A DNA stretch of 64,000 nucleotides from Xenorhabdus nematophila ATCC 19061 (lineage in GTDB: Bacteria > Pseudomonadota > Gammaproteobacteria > Enterobacterales > Enterobacteriaceae), in NCBI RefSeq assembly GCF_000252955.1, contig NC_014228.1:1254005-1318004 (forward strand). The letters run 5' to 3'. Numbering within the stretch: position 1 is the first letter of the stretch; each line of letters starts with the position of its first letter. The position numbers were made by a program, and so were the translations under genes. Shown in pieces: positions 29,728 to 40,184 of this stretch. The notes under the pieces were generated by a model that was not told the origin of the DNA, did not search any database, and worked only from the letters and a program-made list of their open reading frames with translations.

Positions 29728-30117
29728 GTGGGCAAAATTGTGAAAAAACAAAGACCTGTCAACCTTGATCTGCGGACGATTAACCAACCCGTCTCCGCGA
29801 TAGCATCGATCTTGCACCGTATCTCAGGCGTCATCACCTTTATCGCAGTCGGTATTCTGCTGTGGTTGTTAGGTATGTCACTGTCTTCGCAGGAGGGTTT
29901 CCTACAATCATCCGAAATCATGACCGGCTTCTTCGCCAAATTTATCCTATGGGGGATATTGACGGCGTTGGCTTACCACATTTGTGGTGGTATTCGCCAT
30001 GTGTTGATGGATTTTGGTTTTTTGGAAGAAAACCTCGCTACCGGTAGTGCTTCTGCCAAAGTAGCAATAGTCATCGCGGTTATTCTGTCTATTCTGGCTG
30101 GGGTATTATTATGGTAA
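29728..30117 (+). CDS. sdhC: Succinate dehydrogenase cytochrome b556 subunit SdhC
   Basis: Membrane anchor of complex II, binding haem b and ubiquinone with SdhD. 129 residues, three membrane helices. [20 protein letters not shown] holds the quinone-site Ser/Arg region, and [15 protein letters not shown] the haem-ligand His. GTG at 29728 aligns with the E. coli start; a nearer GTG at 29740 is possible. It overlaps sdhD by 7 bases. Confidence 0.95.
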   Translation: MGKIVKKQRPVNLDLRTINQPVSAIASILHRISGVITFIAVGILLWLLGMSLSSQEGFLQSSEIMTGFFAKFILWGILTALAYHICGGIRHVLMDFGFLEENLATGSASAKVAIVIAVILSILAGVLLW

Positions 30118-30458
30118 GCAACGCATCCGCATTGGGTCGTACGGGTATTCAGGATTGGCTGCTACTGCGGGCATCCGCAATTATTATTGTTTTGTACGTC
30201 CTTTACCTTGTTGGTTTTGTTGCAACAACGTCAGATATGACCTATGAAGTCTGGCGTAGTTTCTTTTCTTCATCTCTCACTAAAGTGTTCACCGTATTGA
30301 CGCTGATTTCTATCCTGGTTCACGCATGGATTGGCATGTGGCAGGTACTGACTGATTATGTCAAGCCTGTTGCGCTGCGTCTGGTGCTGCAATTAGTCAT
30401 TATCGTGGCACTGTTATCTTATTTGATTTACGGAACAATTGTTGTGTGGGGTGCATAA
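30111..30458 (+). CDS. sdhD: Succinate dehydrogenase membrane anchor SdhD
   Basis: Second membrane anchor of complex II, 115 residues as in E. coli, three membrane helices. The haem-ligating His lies in [16 protein letters not shown], with the quinone-site Asp-Tyr next to it. Start overlaps the sdhC end; sdhA begins directly after the stop. Confidence 0.96.
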   Translation: MVSNASALGRTGIQDWLLLRASAIIIVLYVLYLVGFVATTSDMTYEVWRSFFSSSLTKVFTVLTLISILVHAWIGMWQVLTDYVKPVALRLVLQLVIIVALLSYLIYGTIVVWGA

Positions 30459-32225
30459 ATGAAACTGCCAGTAAGAGAGTTTGACGCTGTTGTTATTGGT
30501 GCTGGTGGCGCAGGTATGCGTGCTGCCCTGCAAATTTCACAAATGGGTTTATCCTGTGCCTTGATTTCCAAGGTATTTCCAACTCGTTCCCATACTGTTT
30601 CAGCTCAGGGTGGAATCACTGTCGCTCTGGGTAATTCCCATGAAGATAACTGGGAATGGCACATGTATGACACGGTGAAAGGCTCAGATTATATCGGTGA
30701 TCAGGATGCCATCGAATATATGTGTAAAACAGGTCCGGAAGCCATTCTGGAACTGGAACACATGGGCTTGCCGTTCTCCCGTCTGGATGATGGACGGATT
30801 TATCAGCGTCCGTTTGGTGGGCAATCTCTAAATTTCGGTGGTGAACAGGCTGCCCGTACTGCTGCTGCTGCTGACCGTACAGGTCATGCTTTATTACATA
30901 CTCTGTATCAGCAGAACCTGAAAAATCATACAACGATTTTCTCTGAGTGGTACTCACTGGATCTGGTTAAGAATCAGGACGGTGCAATTGTTGGTTGTAC
31001 CGCTATCTGTATTGAAACAGGCGAAGTGGTTTATTTCAAAGCCAAGGCAACGATTCTGGCAACCGGTGGTGCTGGCCGTATTTACCAATCTACAACCAAT
31101 GCGCATATCAATACCGGTGATGGTGTTGGTATGGCACTACGTGCTGGTGTACCTGTGCAGGACATGGAAATGTGGCAGTTCCATCCAACAGGTATCGCGG
31201 GTGCGGGTGTATTGGTGACAGAAGGCTGCCGTGGTGAAGGTGGTTACCTGCTGAATAAAGATGGTGAACGCTTCATGGAGCGTTATGCACCTAATGCCAA
31301 AGACCTTGCCGGCCGTGATGTGGTGGCTCGTTCCATCATGATTGAAATTCGTGAAGGCCGTGGCTGTGATGGTCCATGGGGACCTCATGCGAAATTGAAA
31401 CTGGATCATCTGGGTAAGGACGTATTGGAATCCCGTCTGCCGGGTATCCTCGAATTATCCCGTACGTTCGCTCACGTAGATCCGGTGAAAGAACCGATTC
31501 CGGTTATTCCGACTTGTCACTATATGATGGGTGGTATTCCGACGAAGATCACTGGTCAGGCATTGACAGTCAATGAGAAAGGCGAAGATGTGGTGATTCC
31601 GGGCTTGTTTGCTGTGGGTGAAATTGCTTGTGTATCCGTTCACGGAGCAAACCGTCTGGGGGGTAACTCACTGCTCGATTTGGTGGTATTTGGTCGTTCC
31701 GCAGGTTTGCATCTGAAAGAGTGCCTGATGGAACAAGGAACCAGCCGCGAGGCCAGCGAATCTGATATCGATCTTGGATTGCAGCGTCTGAACCGTTGGA
31801 ACAATACCCGTTCAGGCGAAGATCCCGTTGAAATCCGCAAGGCTCTGCAATCCTGTATGCAGAATAACTTTTCGGTATTCCGCGAAGGCGACGCAATGGC
31901 GAAAGGACTGGATGAGCTGAAAGTGATCCGTGATCGTCTGAAAAATGCGCGGCTGGATGATACTTCATCAGAATTCAATACCCAGCGCATTGAATGCCTG
32001 GAGCTGGATAACCTGATGGAAACAGCTTATTCAACCGCAGTTGCTGCGAATTTCCGTACAGAAAGCCGTGGAGCTCACAGCCGTTTTGATTATCCGGAAC
32101 GTGATGATGCTAACTGGCTCTGCCATAGCCTGTATTTACCGCAAACTGAGAGCATGACGCGTCGTGAAGTGAATATGCAGCCAAAACTGCGTGAAGCTTT
32201 CCCGCCGAAAGTGCGTTCTTACTAA
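30459..32225 (+). CDS. sdhA: Succinate dehydrogenase flavoprotein SdhA
   Basis: Oxidises succinate to fumarate using covalently bound FAD; 588 residues, identical in length to E. coli. [11 protein letters not shown] near the N-terminus binds ADP-FAD. The flavin-linked His is in [11 protein letters not shown]. Active-site residues appear in [19 protein letters not shown] and HYMMGG, and the C-terminal FAD motif is [12 protein letters not shown]. Cytoplasmic face of the inner membrane with SdhB. Confidence 0.98.
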   Translation: MKLPVREFDAVVIGAGGAGMRAALQISQMGLSCALISKVFPTRSHTVSAQGGITVALGNSHEDNWEWHMYDTVKGSDYIGDQDAIEYMCKTGPEAILELEHMGLPFSRLDDGRIYQRPFGGQSLNFGGEQAARTAAAADRTGHALLHTLYQQNLKNHTTIFSEWYSLDLVKNQDGAIVGCTAICIETGEVVYFKAKATILATGGAGRIYQSTTNAHINTGDGVGMALRAGVPVQDMEMWQFHPTGIAGAGVLVTEGCRGEGGYLLNKDGERFMERYAPNAKDLAGRDVVARSIMIEIREGRGCDGPWGPHAKLKLDHLGKDVLESRLPGILELSRTFAHVDPVKEPIPVIPTCHYMMGGIPTKITGQALTVNEKGEDVVIPGLFAVGEIACVSVHGANRLGGNSLLDLVVFGRSAGLHLKECLMEQGTSREASESDIDLGLQRLNRWNNTRSGEDPVEIRKALQSCMQNNFSVFREGDAMAKGLDELKVIRDRLKNARLDDTSSEFNTQRIECLELDNLMETAYSTAVAANFRTESRGAHSRFDYPERDDANWLCHSLYLPQTESMTRREVNMQPKLREAFPPKVRSY

Positions 32226-32262
32226 TTGCGTTGCTGATGTTCCAGTTGCGGAGAAATAGATT

Positions 32263-32979
32263 ATGAAACTTGAATTCTCAATTTATCGTTATAATCCAGA
32301 TGTAGACGATGTACCCCGTATGCAGGACTACACACTGGAAGCAGAAGAAGGGCGCGATATGATGCTGCTGGATGCGCTTATCCAGCTAAAAGAACAAGAT
32401 CCAACCTTGGCATTCCGTCGTTCTTGTCGTGAGGGTGTTTGTGGCTCTGATGGCGTGAATATGAACGGTAAAAATGGGTTGGCTTGTGTCACGCCAATTT
32501 CAGCATTGCGTCGTGGTAATAAGAAAATTGTTATTCGTCCGTTGCCAGGCTTGCCTGTGGTTCGTGATCTGGTTGTTGATATGGGGCAGTTTTACGCACA
32601 ATATGAAAAAATCCGTCCTTATTTGCTTAATGATGGTAAAAATTCTCCCGCGCGTGAACACCTGCAATCACCGGAACAACGTGAAAAACTGGATGGCTTA
32701 TATGAATGTATTCTGTGTGCTTGCTGTTCGACGTCTTGTCCGTCGTTTTGGTGGAACCCAGATAAATTTATCGGCCCGGCCGGTCTTTTGGCAGCCTACC
32801 GTTTCTTGATTGATAGCCGTGATACAGAAACTGCTTCTCGTTTGGATAATCTGAATGATGCTTTTAGTGTTTTCCGCTGCCATGGAATTATGAACTGTGT
32901 CAACGTATGTCCTAAAGGATTGAATCCAACAAAAGCGATTGGCCATATTAAGTCTATGTTGCTGAAACACAGTGCATAA
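32263..32979 (+). CDS. sdhB: Succinate dehydrogenase iron-sulfur subunit SdhB
   Basis: Carries electrons from FAD to quinone through [2Fe-2S], [4Fe-4S] and [3Fe-4S] clusters. 238 residues, as in E. coli. Ligand sets are visible: SCREGVCGSDGVNMNG, then CILCACCSTSCPS, then CHGIMNCVNVCPKGLNP. A GGAG ribosome site precedes the ATG. Confidence 0.98.
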   Translation: MKLEFSIYRYNPDVDDVPRMQDYTLEAEEGRDMMLLDALIQLKEQDPTLAFRRSCREGVCGSDGVNMNGKNGLACVTPISALRRGNKKIVIRPLPGLPVVRDLVVDMGQFYAQYEKIRPYLLNDGKNSPAREHLQSPEQREKLDGLYECILCACCSTSCPSFWWNPDKFIGPAGLLAAYRFLIDSRDTETASRLDNLNDAFSVFRCHGIMNCVNVCPKGLNPTKAIGHIKSMLLKHSA

Positions 32980-33085
32980 ATAAAATTTTGTGCATAAATA
33001 ACACATAATTTGCGTGTAAATAGCGCATATAATGCTGCCCTCCACAAATTTGAAATAAATATCAAACCAGTGGAGGGCAGAAAGA

Positions 33086-33181
33086 ATGAAAAATGATAAA
33101 TTGCCTACTGCAAAAGACGGTGCATATTTCCGAATAAAGGAACCTTTAAAAACTGATATTCAGTTTTTAAAGGTTCCTTGA
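33086..33181 (+). CDS. Possible 31-residue small ORF in the sdhB-sucA spacer
   Basis: Translation starts MKNDKLPTAKDGAYFRIKEP and ends FLKVP. A GGAGGG ribosome site 8 bases upstream sits in the right arm of an 11-bp hairpin, so initiation might be structure-controlled. The last third of the ORF is encoded by the 20-bp perfect palindrome, which suggests a chance ORF. Not recognised. Confidence 0.25.
   Translation: MKNDKLPTAKDGAYFRIKEPLKTDIQFLKVP
33137..33179. repeat. Perfect 20-bp inverted repeat
   Basis: AAGGAACCTTTAAAAACTGA, a three-base loop TAT, then its exact reverse complement. No T-run follows, so it is not a standard terminator in an operon that must read through into sucA. Confidence 0.9.
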
Positions 33182-33311
33182 AGGGTAGAAAAACCCAAAT
33201 TAAAGAACATGCATTAAGCACGTCCAAATGAACCTTTTATCAACACCGCTAATTAAGCGGTATTTGTTAACCACGGCGAAAACTAAAGCTTTTAAAGCTT
33301 AAGGGATCACA

Positions 33312-36119
33312 ATGCAGAACGGCGCAATGAAGGACTGGCTGGACTCAAGCTTTCTGGCTGGTGCAAACCAGTCTTACATAGAGCAAATCTATGAAGACTA
33401 TATAACCGATCCTAACTCTGTTGATGCAAGTTGGAGAGAAATATTCCAACAATTACCGGATGCAGGATTTGGTGGGGAACAACTTCACTCACAGACACGC
33501 GATTACTTCCGTCGTCTGGCAAAAGATGCCACTCGTTATCACACTTCGGTCAGCGATCCAGCAATGGATGCAAAACAAGTCAAAGTTTTGCAACTTATCA
33601 ATGCATTCCGTTTTCGCGGACATCAACATGCAAACCTTGATCCATTGGGATTATGGAAACAGGAACCTGTCGCGGATCTCGATCCTGCTTTCCATAATTT
33701 AACAAAAGCGGATTTTGAAGAAACATTTAATGTGGGTTCTTTTGCCATTGGCAAAGAGACAATGAAATTGGCTGATTTGTATGATGCCCTGAAGCGCATT
33801 TATTGTGGTTCAATTGGTGCTGAATATATGCATATCACCAATACAGAAGAAAAACGTTGGATTCAACAACGTTTGGAATCTGTGACGGTAGATTCACAGT
33901 TCAGTGCGGAAGAAAAGCGTCGTTTCCTGAAAGAATTAACGGCCGCAGAGGGCTTGGAGCGTTATTTGGGTGCTAAGTTCCCTGGGGCGAAACGTTTCTC
34001 CCTTGAAGGTGGTGATGCACTTATCCCTATGCTGAAAGAGCTGATTCGCCACGCAGGTAAACAAGATACCCGTGAAGTTGTGCTCGGTATGGCACACCGT
34101 GGTCGCCTCAACGTTCTGGTTAACCTTTTAGGTAAGAAACCCGCTGATCTGTTTGATGAGTTTGCAGGTAAACACAAAGAACATCTTGGTACCGGTGATG
34201 TTAAATACCATCAAGGTTTCTCTTCTGATTTCGAAACAGAAGGTGGTTTGGTGCATTTAGCGCTGGCTTTTAACCCGTCTCACCTTGAAATTGTCAGCCC
34301 GGTTGTTATCGGTTCAGTACGTGCCCGTCGTGATCGCCTTGATGAAGGTCGCAGCAACATGGTTCTGCCTGTCACTATCCACGGTGATGCCGCAATCACG
34401 GGACAAGGCGTTGTTCAGGAAACACTGAACATGTCCCAGGCTCGTGGTTATGAAGTGGGTGGTACAGTACGCATTGTGGTTAACAACCAAGTTGGCTTTA
34501 CGACTTCCAATCCTAAAGATGCACGTTCAACACAATATTGTACTGATATTGTGAAGATGGTTCAGGCACCGATTTTCCACGTAAATACAGATGATCCGGA
34601 AGCGGTGGCATTTGTTACTCGTCTGGCACTTGATTTCCGTAACACCTTCAAACGTGACGTCATGATCGACTTGGTTTGTTATCGTCGTCACGGTCATAAC
34701 GAAGCTGATGAGCCGAGTGCAACACAGCCATTGATGTACCAGAAAATCAAAAAACAACCAACAGCACGTAAAATCTATGGTGATAAGCTGATAACAGAAG
34801 GTTTGCTGGCTGCCAATGATGTGACTGAGCTGGTAAATCTGTATCGTGATGCACTGGATCATGGCGAATGTGTTGTTGATGAATGGCGTCCGATGGGCTT
34901 GCACTCATTCACTTGGGAGCCGTACTTAGACCATGAATGGGATGAAGAATATCCGCATCAGGTGGATATGAAACGTCTGCAAGATCTCGGTAAGCGCATT
35001 AGTTCCGTTCCTGCTGAAGTTGAAATGCACTCACGTGTTGCAAAAATTTATGGCGACCGGGCAGAAATGGCCAACGGCAATAAGCTGTTTGACTGGGGCG
35101 GAGCGGAAACACTGGCGTACGCAACGCTGGTTGATGAAGGTGTTCCTGTTCGTCTTTCGGGTGAAGATGCGGGTCGTGGTACTTTCTTCCACCGTCATGC
35201 TGTGATTCACAACCAAACTAATGCTTCTGTTTATGTACCATTGGCAAATATTCACCATGGTCAGGGCGTCTTCAACGTATGGGATTCTGTACTTTCAGAA
35301 GAAGCAGTACTGGCGTTTGAATATGGCTATGCAACGACAGAGCCCCGTGCCTTGACAATCTGGGAAGCGCAGTTTGGTGACTTTGCCAACGTGGCTCAGA
35401 CTGTGATTGACCAGTTCATCAGCTCCGGCGAACAAAAATGGGGCCGTATGTGTGGTCTGGTTATGTTGTTGCCACACGGTTATGAAGGTCAGGGACCAGA
35501 GCACTCGTCTGCTCGTTTAGAGCGTTATCTGCAACTGTGTGCAGAACAAAACATGCAGGTATGCGTACCATCTACTCCTGCTCAGGTTTATCACATGCTG
35601 CGTCGTCAGTCTCTGCGGGGTATGCGCCGTCCGCTCATCGTTATGTCACCGAAATCACTGCTGCGTCATCCATTGGCTGTATCCAGTCTGGATGAACTGG
35701 CTAACGGCAAATTCGAGCCGGTGATTGGTGAAATTGATGCGTTAGATCCAAAAGAGGTTAAACGCGTTGTACTTTGTTCCGGTAAAGTTTATTACGATTT
35801 GCTGGAACAGCGTCGTAAGAATGAACAGACCAATGTCGCCATTGTGCGTATTGAACAACTGTATCCATTCCCACGTCAGCATTTGCAAGCTCAACTTGAG
35901 CAATATGCCCATGTTCATGACTTCGTCTGGTGTCAGGAAGAGCCACTGAACCAAGGGGCTTGGTATTGCAGTCAACACAATTTCCGTGAAGCGATCCCAT
36001 TTGGGGCTTCTTTACGTTATGCAGGTCGTCCAGCATCTGCTTCCCCGGCTGTGGGATATACGTCTGTTCACCAGAAGCAACAGCAAGCACTGGTTGATGA
36101 CGCACTGAACGTTGAATAA
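33312..36119 (+). CDS. sucA: 2-oxoglutarate dehydrogenase E1 component
   Basis: Thiamine-diphosphate-dependent decarboxylase of the 2-oxoglutarate dehydrogenase complex. 935 residues (E. coli 933). GHQHANLDPLG is the N-terminal substrate-site histidine region; GMAHRGRLNVL and the ThDP motif GDAAITGQGVVQE...NNQVGFTT are present, as is CYRRHGHNEADEP. An AAGGGA site precedes the ATG. It supplies succinyl groups to SucB. Confidence 0.98.
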   Translation: MQNGAMKDWLDSSFLAGANQSYIEQIYEDYITDPNSVDASWREIFQQLPDAGFGGEQLHSQTRDYFRRLAKDATRYHTSVSDPAMDAKQVKVLQLINAFRFRGHQHANLDPLGLWKQEPVADLDPAFHNLTKADFEETFNVGSFAIGKETMKLADLYDALKRIYCGSIGAEYMHITNTEEKRWIQQRLESVTVDSQFSAEEKRRFLKELTAAEGLERYLGAKFPGAKRFSLEGGDALIPMLKELIRHAGKQDTREVVLGMAHRGRLNVLVNLLGKKPADLFDEFAGKHKEHLGTGDVKYHQGFSSDFETEGGLVHLALAFNPSHLEIVSPVVIGSVRARRDRLDEGRSNMVLPVTIHGDAAITGQGVVQETLNMSQARGYEVGGTVRIVVNNQVGFTTSNPKDARSTQYCTDIVKMVQAPIFHVNTDDPEAVAFVTRLALDFRNTFKRDVMIDLVCYRRHGHNEADEPSATQPLMYQKIKKQPTARKIYGDKLITEGLLAANDVTELVNLYRDALDHGECVVDEWRPMGLHSFTWEPYLDHEWDEEYPHQVDMKRLQDLGKRISSVPAEVEMHSRVAKIYGDRAEMANGNKLFDWGGAETLAYATLVDEGVPVRLSGEDAGRGTFFHRHAVIHNQTNASVYVPLANIHHGQGVFNVWDSVLSEEAVLAFEYGYATTEPRALTIWEAQFGDFANVAQTVIDQFISSGEQKWGRMCGLVMLLPHGYEGQGPEHSSARLERYLQLCAEQNMQVCVPSTPAQVYHMLRRQSLRGMRRPLIVMSPKSLLRHPLAVSSLDELANGKFEPVIGEIDALDPKEVKRVVLCSGKVYYDLLEQRRKNEQTNVAIVRIEQLYPFPRQHLQAQLEQYAHVHDFVWCQEEPLNQGAWYCSQHNFREAIPFGASLRYAGRPASASPAVGYTSVHQKQQQALVDDALNVE

Positions 36120-36132
36120 ATAAGGATAGAAA

Positions 36133-37344
36133 ATGAGTAGCGTAGAAATTCTGGTTCCGGACCTTCCTGAATCTGTTGCAGATGCCACTGTTGCGACATG
36201 GCATAAAAAACCAGGTGATACCGTAGAACGTGACGAAGTGCTGGTTGAAATCGAAACTGACAAAGTTGTTTTGGAAGTACCAGCAAGTGAAGCGGGTGTT
36301 CTGGAAGCTATTTTGGAAGAAGAGGGCGCCACTGTACTGTCTAAACAACTGATCGGTCGTATCCGTTTGGGTGACAGCACAGGTATTCCTGCAGACGTGA
36401 AAGAAAAGACAGAAGCAACGCCAGCACAGCGTCAGACTGCTTCTTTGGAAGAAGAAAGTAATGATGCACTAAGCCCGGCCGTTCGTCGCTTGATCGCAGA
36501 GCATGACTTGAACCCGGCTGCGATTAAAGGCAGTGGTGTGGGTGGTCGTATTGTTCGTGAAGACGTAGAAAAACACATCGCGGCGAATAAAAAAGAAGGT
36601 GATAAACCTGCTGCACCAGCTTCACAGCAATCTTCCCTGTCACATCGCAGTGAAAAACGTGTTCCGATGACCCGTCTGCGCAAACGTGTTGCAGAGCGTC
36701 TGCTGGAAGCGAAAAACAATACGGCAATGTTGACAACATTCAATGAAGTCAACATGAAGCCAATTCAGGAACTGCGTAAGCAATATGGCGATGCGTTTGA
36801 AAAACGTCATGGCATGCGTTTGGGCTTCATGTCTTTCTATGTGAAGGCCGTGGTTGAAGCACTGAAACGTTATCCAGAAGTTAATGCTTCTATTGATGGC
36901 ACCGATGTGGTTTATCACAACTATTTTGATATCAGCATTGCAGTCTCTACTCCACGTGGCTTGGTAACGCCAGTCCTGCGTGATGCAGATGCACTGAGCA
37001 TGGCTGAAATCGAGAAAAGTATCAAAGAGCTGGCTATCAAAGGCCGCGACGGTAAGTTGACTGTTGAAGAACTCACTGGTGGTAATTTCACTATTACTAA
37101 TGGCGGTGTTTTCGGCTCCCTGATGTCCACACCTATCATTAACCCACCACAGAGTGCGATCCTCGGCATGCACGCCATTAAAGATCGTCCTATGGCAGTC
37201 AATGGTCAGGTTGAGATCCTTCCTATGATGTATCTGGCGCTGTCCTATGACCACCGTCTGATTGATGGTCGTGAGTCTGTAGGCTTCCTGGTGACCATCA
37301 AAGAAATGCTGGAAGATCCAACACGTTTGTTGCTGGATGTATAG
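36133..37344 (+). CDS. sucB: Dihydrolipoyl succinyltransferase (E2)
   Basis: Core E2 enzyme of the 2-oxoglutarate dehydrogenase complex, transferring succinyl from lipoate to CoA. 403 residues. The lipoyl domain carries the lipoyl-Lys in [13 protein letters not shown] (~residue 44). A peripheral-subunit-binding domain follows (~105-145, [14 protein letters not shown]). The catalytic domain contains the active-site His/Asp motif [15 protein letters not shown]. Gene spacing to sucA is 13 bases. Confidence 0.98.
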   Translation: MSSVEILVPDLPESVADATVATWHKKPGDTVERDEVLVEIETDKVVLEVPASEAGVLEAILEEEGATVLSKQLIGRIRLGDSTGIPADVKEKTEATPAQRQTASLEEESNDALSPAVRRLIAEHDLNPAAIKGSGVGGRIVREDVEKHIAANKKEGDKPAAPASQQSSLSHRSEKRVPMTRLRKRVAERLLEAKNNTAMLTTFNEVNMKPIQELRKQYGDAFEKRHGMRLGFMSFYVKAVVEALKRYPEVNASIDGTDVVYHNYFDISIAVSTPRGLVTPVLRDADALSMAEIEKSIKELAIKGRDGKLTVEELTGGNFTITNGGVFGSLMSTPIINPPQSAILGMHAIKDRPMAVNGQVEILPMMYLALSYDHRLIDGRESVGFLVTIKEMLEDPTRLLLDV

Positions 37345-37419
37345 CATCACTATCCGCGGAGAGTGTTGAACTCCGCCAAGTCTGAAGTAATACGACGCTG
37401 ATGTAAAAATGTATATGCA

Positions 37420-37439
37420 GGCCAGCCTTCGGGCTGGTC
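37420..37439 (+). repeat. UUCG-type hairpin in the sucB-sucC spacer
   Basis: GGCCAGCC-TTCG-GGCTGGTC is an 8-bp stem (one G-U) with a stable UUCG tetraloop. It is not followed by a T-run. A second short stem CGGAG/CTCCG precedes it at ~37364-37382. Together they probably stabilise or mark processing of the long suc mRNA. Confidence 0.55.
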
Positions 37440-37503
37440 ATATCCAGAGCAACAAAATAGAAGGTAATTTACCTTTCTTAGATAAAATTATGGATAGAAC
37501 ATC

Positions 37504-38670
37504 ATGAATTTACACGAGTATCAGGCAAAACAACTTTTCGCACGGTATGGTTTACCAGCACCTGCTGGCTATGCTTGCACAACCCCGCGTGAAGCAGAAG
37601 AAGCAGCATCCAAGATTGGTTCTGGCCCTTGGGTCGTTAAATGTCAGGTTCATGCAGGCGGCCGCGGTAAGGCTGGTGGCGTGAAAGTCGTCAACAGCAA
37701 GGAAGATATCCGTGCTTTTGCTGAACAATGGCTGGGTAAACGACTGGTCACTTACCAGACAGATGCACAGGGGCAGCCTGTTCATCAGATTTTGGTGGAA
37801 GGTGCAACCGATATTGCCAAGGAGCTGTATCTCGGTGCTGTTGTTGACCGCGGTACACGTCGTGTAGTTTTCATGGCCTCTACTGAAGGTGGCGTCGAAA
37901 TAGAAAAAGTGGCGGAAGAAACGCCCGAACTGATTCATAAAGCAATCATCGACCCACTGACTGGCCCTATGCCGTATCAAGGCCGTGAATTGGCGTTTAA
38001 ACTCGGTTTGACTGGTAAGCAAGTAGGTCAATTCACCAAGATTTTCTTGGGATTGGCGAACTTGTTCCTGGAGCGTGATTTAACTCTGGTTGAAATCAAC
38101 CCGCTGGTTATTACTACTCAAGATGACCTCATCTGTCTGGATGGAAAATTGAGCGCTGATGGTAACGCAATGTTCCGTCAGGCTGAACTGCGTGAAATGC
38201 ACGATCCTTCACAGGAAGACCCACGTGAAGCACAGGCTGCTCAGTGGGAACTGAACTATGTTGCGCTGGACGGTAACATTGGTTGCATGGTGAATGGTGC
38301 TGGTCTGGCAATGGGAACTATGGACATTGTCAAATTGCACGGTGGCGCACCGGCAAACTTCCTTGATGTGGGTGGTGGCGCGACAAAAGAGCGTGTTACT
38401 GAAGCGTTCAAAATCATTTTGTCAGATGAAAATGTTAAAGCTGTTTTAGTCAATATCTTTGGTGGTATCGTCCGTTGCGACCTGATTGCTGACGGTATTA
38501 TTGGTGCGGTGGAAGAAGTGGGTGTTAACGTACCGGTAGTCGTTCGTCTGGAAGGAAACAATGCTGAACTGGGTGCTAAGAAACTGGCAGACAGTGGTCT
38601 GAACATCATTGCAGCTGCCAGTCTGACAGATGCAGCTCAACAGGCAGTAGCGGCAGCGGGGAATAAATAA
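37504..38670 (+). CDS. sucC: Succinyl-CoA synthetase beta subunit
   Basis: Grasp-fold nucleotide-binding subunit of succinyl-CoA synthetase; substrate-level phosphorylation in the citric acid cycle. 388 residues, as in E. coli. Visible: [12 protein letters not shown], the ATP-grasp region [13 protein letters not shown], the metal-site EINPLV, and [12 protein letters not shown] with [11 protein letters not shown] near the phosphohistidine interface. Its stop overlaps the sucD ATG by one base. Confidence 0.98.
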   Translation: MNLHEYQAKQLFARYGLPAPAGYACTTPREAEEAASKIGSGPWVVKCQVHAGGRGKAGGVKVVNSKEDIRAFAEQWLGKRLVTYQTDAQGQPVHQILVEGATDIAKELYLGAVVDRGTRRVVFMASTEGGVEIEKVAEETPELIHKAIIDPLTGPMPYQGRELAFKLGLTGKQVGQFTKIFLGLANLFLERDLTLVEINPLVITTQDDLICLDGKLSADGNAMFRQAELREMHDPSQEDPREAQAAQWELNYVALDGNIGCMVNGAGLAMGTMDIVKLHGGAPANFLDVGGGATKERVTEAFKIILSDENVKAVLVNIFGGIVRCDLIADGIIGAVEEVGVNVPVVVRLEGNNAELGAKKLADSGLNIIAAASLTDAAQQAVAAAGNK

Positions 38671-39539
38671 TGTCTATTTTAATCGATAAAAACACCAAAG
38701 TGATTTGTCAGGGTTTTACGGGTAGCCAAGGTTCTTTCCACTCTGAACAAGCGATTGCTTACGGCACTCAAATGGTAGGCGGTGTAACGCCGGGTAAAGG
38801 TGGTACTGAGCATTTGGGACTGCCTGTATTCAATACCGTACGTGAAGCGGTTGATGCGACAGGTGCGACCGCTTCTGTTATCTATGTTCCGGCACCATTC
38901 TGTAAAGATTCTATTTTAGAAGCAATTGATGCGGGCATTAAACTGATCATCACTATCACGGAAGGTATCCCGACTCTTGATATGCTGACAGTGAAGGTAA
39001 AACTGGATCAAGCGGGTGTTCGCATGATCGGTCCTAACTGTCCGGGCGTCATTACGCCTGATGAGTGTAAGATCGGTATTATGCCTGGCCATATCCACAA
39101 AGCAGGTAAAGTTGGGATCGTTTCCCGCTCCGGTACATTGACTTATGAAGCGGTTAAACAGACTACTGATGCTGGTTTAGGTCAGTCTACTTGTGTTGGT
39201 ATCGGTGGTGACCCAATCCCGGGTTCAAACTTTATCGATATTCTGAAGCTGTTCCAGGAAGATCCACAGACAGAAGCCATTGTGATGATTGGTGAAATCG
39301 GTGGTACAGCAGAAGAAGAAGCTGCTGCTTATATCAAAGAGCATGTGACTAAACCTGTTGTTGCTTATATTGCGGGCGTGACAGCACCTAAAGGTAAGCG
39401 TATGGGCCATGCAGGAGCGATTATCGCTGGTGGTAAAGGTACAGCAGATGAAAAATTTGCTGCACTGGAAGCTGCCGGTGTGAAAACGGTTCGCAGTCTT
39501 GCTGACATTGGTGATGCAGTCAAAGCGTTATTGGCATAA
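38670..39539 (+). CDS. sucD: Succinyl-CoA synthetase alpha subunit
   Basis: CoA-binding and phospho-histidine subunit. 289 residues, as in E. coli. CoA-binding [16 protein letters not shown] near the N-terminus, [11 protein letters not shown] in the middle and the phosphohistidine in [13 protein letters not shown] motif [13 protein letters not shown]. It is the last gene of sdhCDAB-sucABCD. Confidence 0.98.
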   Translation: MSILIDKNTKVICQGFTGSQGSFHSEQAIAYGTQMVGGVTPGKGGTEHLGLPVFNTVREAVDATGATASVIYVPAPFCKDSILEAIDAGIKLIITITEGIPTLDMLTVKVKLDQAGVRMIGPNCPGVITPDECKIGIMPGHIHKAGKVGIVSRSGTLTYEAVKQTTDAGLGQSTCVGIGGDPIPGSNFIDILKLFQEDPQTEAIVMIGEIGGTAEEEAAAYIKEHVTKPVVAYIAGVTAPKGKRMGHAGAIIAGGKGTADEKFAALEAAGVKTVRSLADIGDAVKALLA

Positions 39540-39567
39540 TCACTTTCAAAATAAGCTGTTTTTATAG

Positions 39568-39600
39568 AAAAAGGCCACTTCAGGGTGGCCTTTTTATTTT
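39568..39600 (+). terminator. sdh-suc operon terminator
   Basis: AAAAAGGCCAC and GTGGCCTTTTT pair perfectly with a 6-base loop and a T-run, 29 bases after sucD. In E. coli the corresponding 3' end gives the small RNA SdhX; a homologous RNA here is possible but not shown. Confidence 0.9.
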
Positions 39601-40184
39601 TATTTATAATATTAACAGTGAGTTAGTCCATTTATAAGAGAAGTTATTTTTAAATTTAATTTACCTTATCGTAGAGTAACTTATTTATTTTATGAATTTA
39701 ATCTGAAATATTGGAAACAATATATTTGTTTAAGAATGAAAATGAAAAGTTAATTTTATAATGCTTTTTACAGCAAAAAATAAATTACAGATCATCGTAA
39801 ATAACAAACTATTAACACTCGGTAAACCATAATGAAATAATAGATGCAATACTTAACAAAAAATGAAAAAATTAACTAAAATCAATTTATTATCATGAAT
39901 ATGTTCGCTAATTCTGATTAAATTGATCTAATATATAGAGATATTAGCCTAGAAATTTATGGCATTGTTGACCTATATTCAGAATTCTAATCTGAGTCAC
40001 GTAAAAGCTATTTATTATATGTAAATATAGGCGTAATATTATTATGGTATCTACTTGTTTTCTGATTTAGTTAATAATTAATTATTGTGTTTGAGGCATT
40101 TATTGCTGGTAGTGATGAGACTTTCATTTTGTAAAGTCAGGTTGCCGCAAGTCGGTGTCTTCTTGCTAGGAGCTAGGGGTCAAG
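39601..40184. promoter_or_regulatory. Long AT-rich control region upstream of cydA
   Basis: About 585 bases without a supported gene. It must hold the cydAB promoter(s), which in E. coli respond to ArcA, Fnr and H-NS. A small stem GACTTT/AAAGTC sits in the leader at ~40121-40140, and AGGAGCTAGGGG precedes the cydA start. No other element is clear. Confidence 0.5.

Larger units (their letters stand above)
32980..33311. promoter_or_regulatory. Hairpin-rich sdhB-sucA spacer
   Basis: A 332-base spacer inside the sdh-suc transcript. It contains an 11-bp inverted repeat CTGCCCTCCAC/GTGGAGGGCAG (33035-33045, 33070-33080), a 20-bp perfect stem with a 3-base loop (33137-33179), a 6-bp stem ACCGCT/AGCGGT (33245-33261) and the palindrome AAGCTTTTAAAGCTT (33286-33300). 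None has a T-run. They may be RNA processing or stability elements, or the remains of a small palindromic insertion. A possible internal sucA promoter is not obvious. Confidence 0.6.

Noticed and set aside
33137..33179. Intrinsic terminator between sdhB and sucA
   Set aside because: Perfect stem but no T-run, and the operon is expected to continue into sucA.
35758..36348. 196-residue - strand ORF across the sucA-sucB junction
   Set aside because: Overlaps two certain genes antisense and lacks any recognisable motif.
36640..37350. 236-residue - strand ORF opposite sucB
   Set aside because: Antisense to a fully conserved enzyme frame; no family features.
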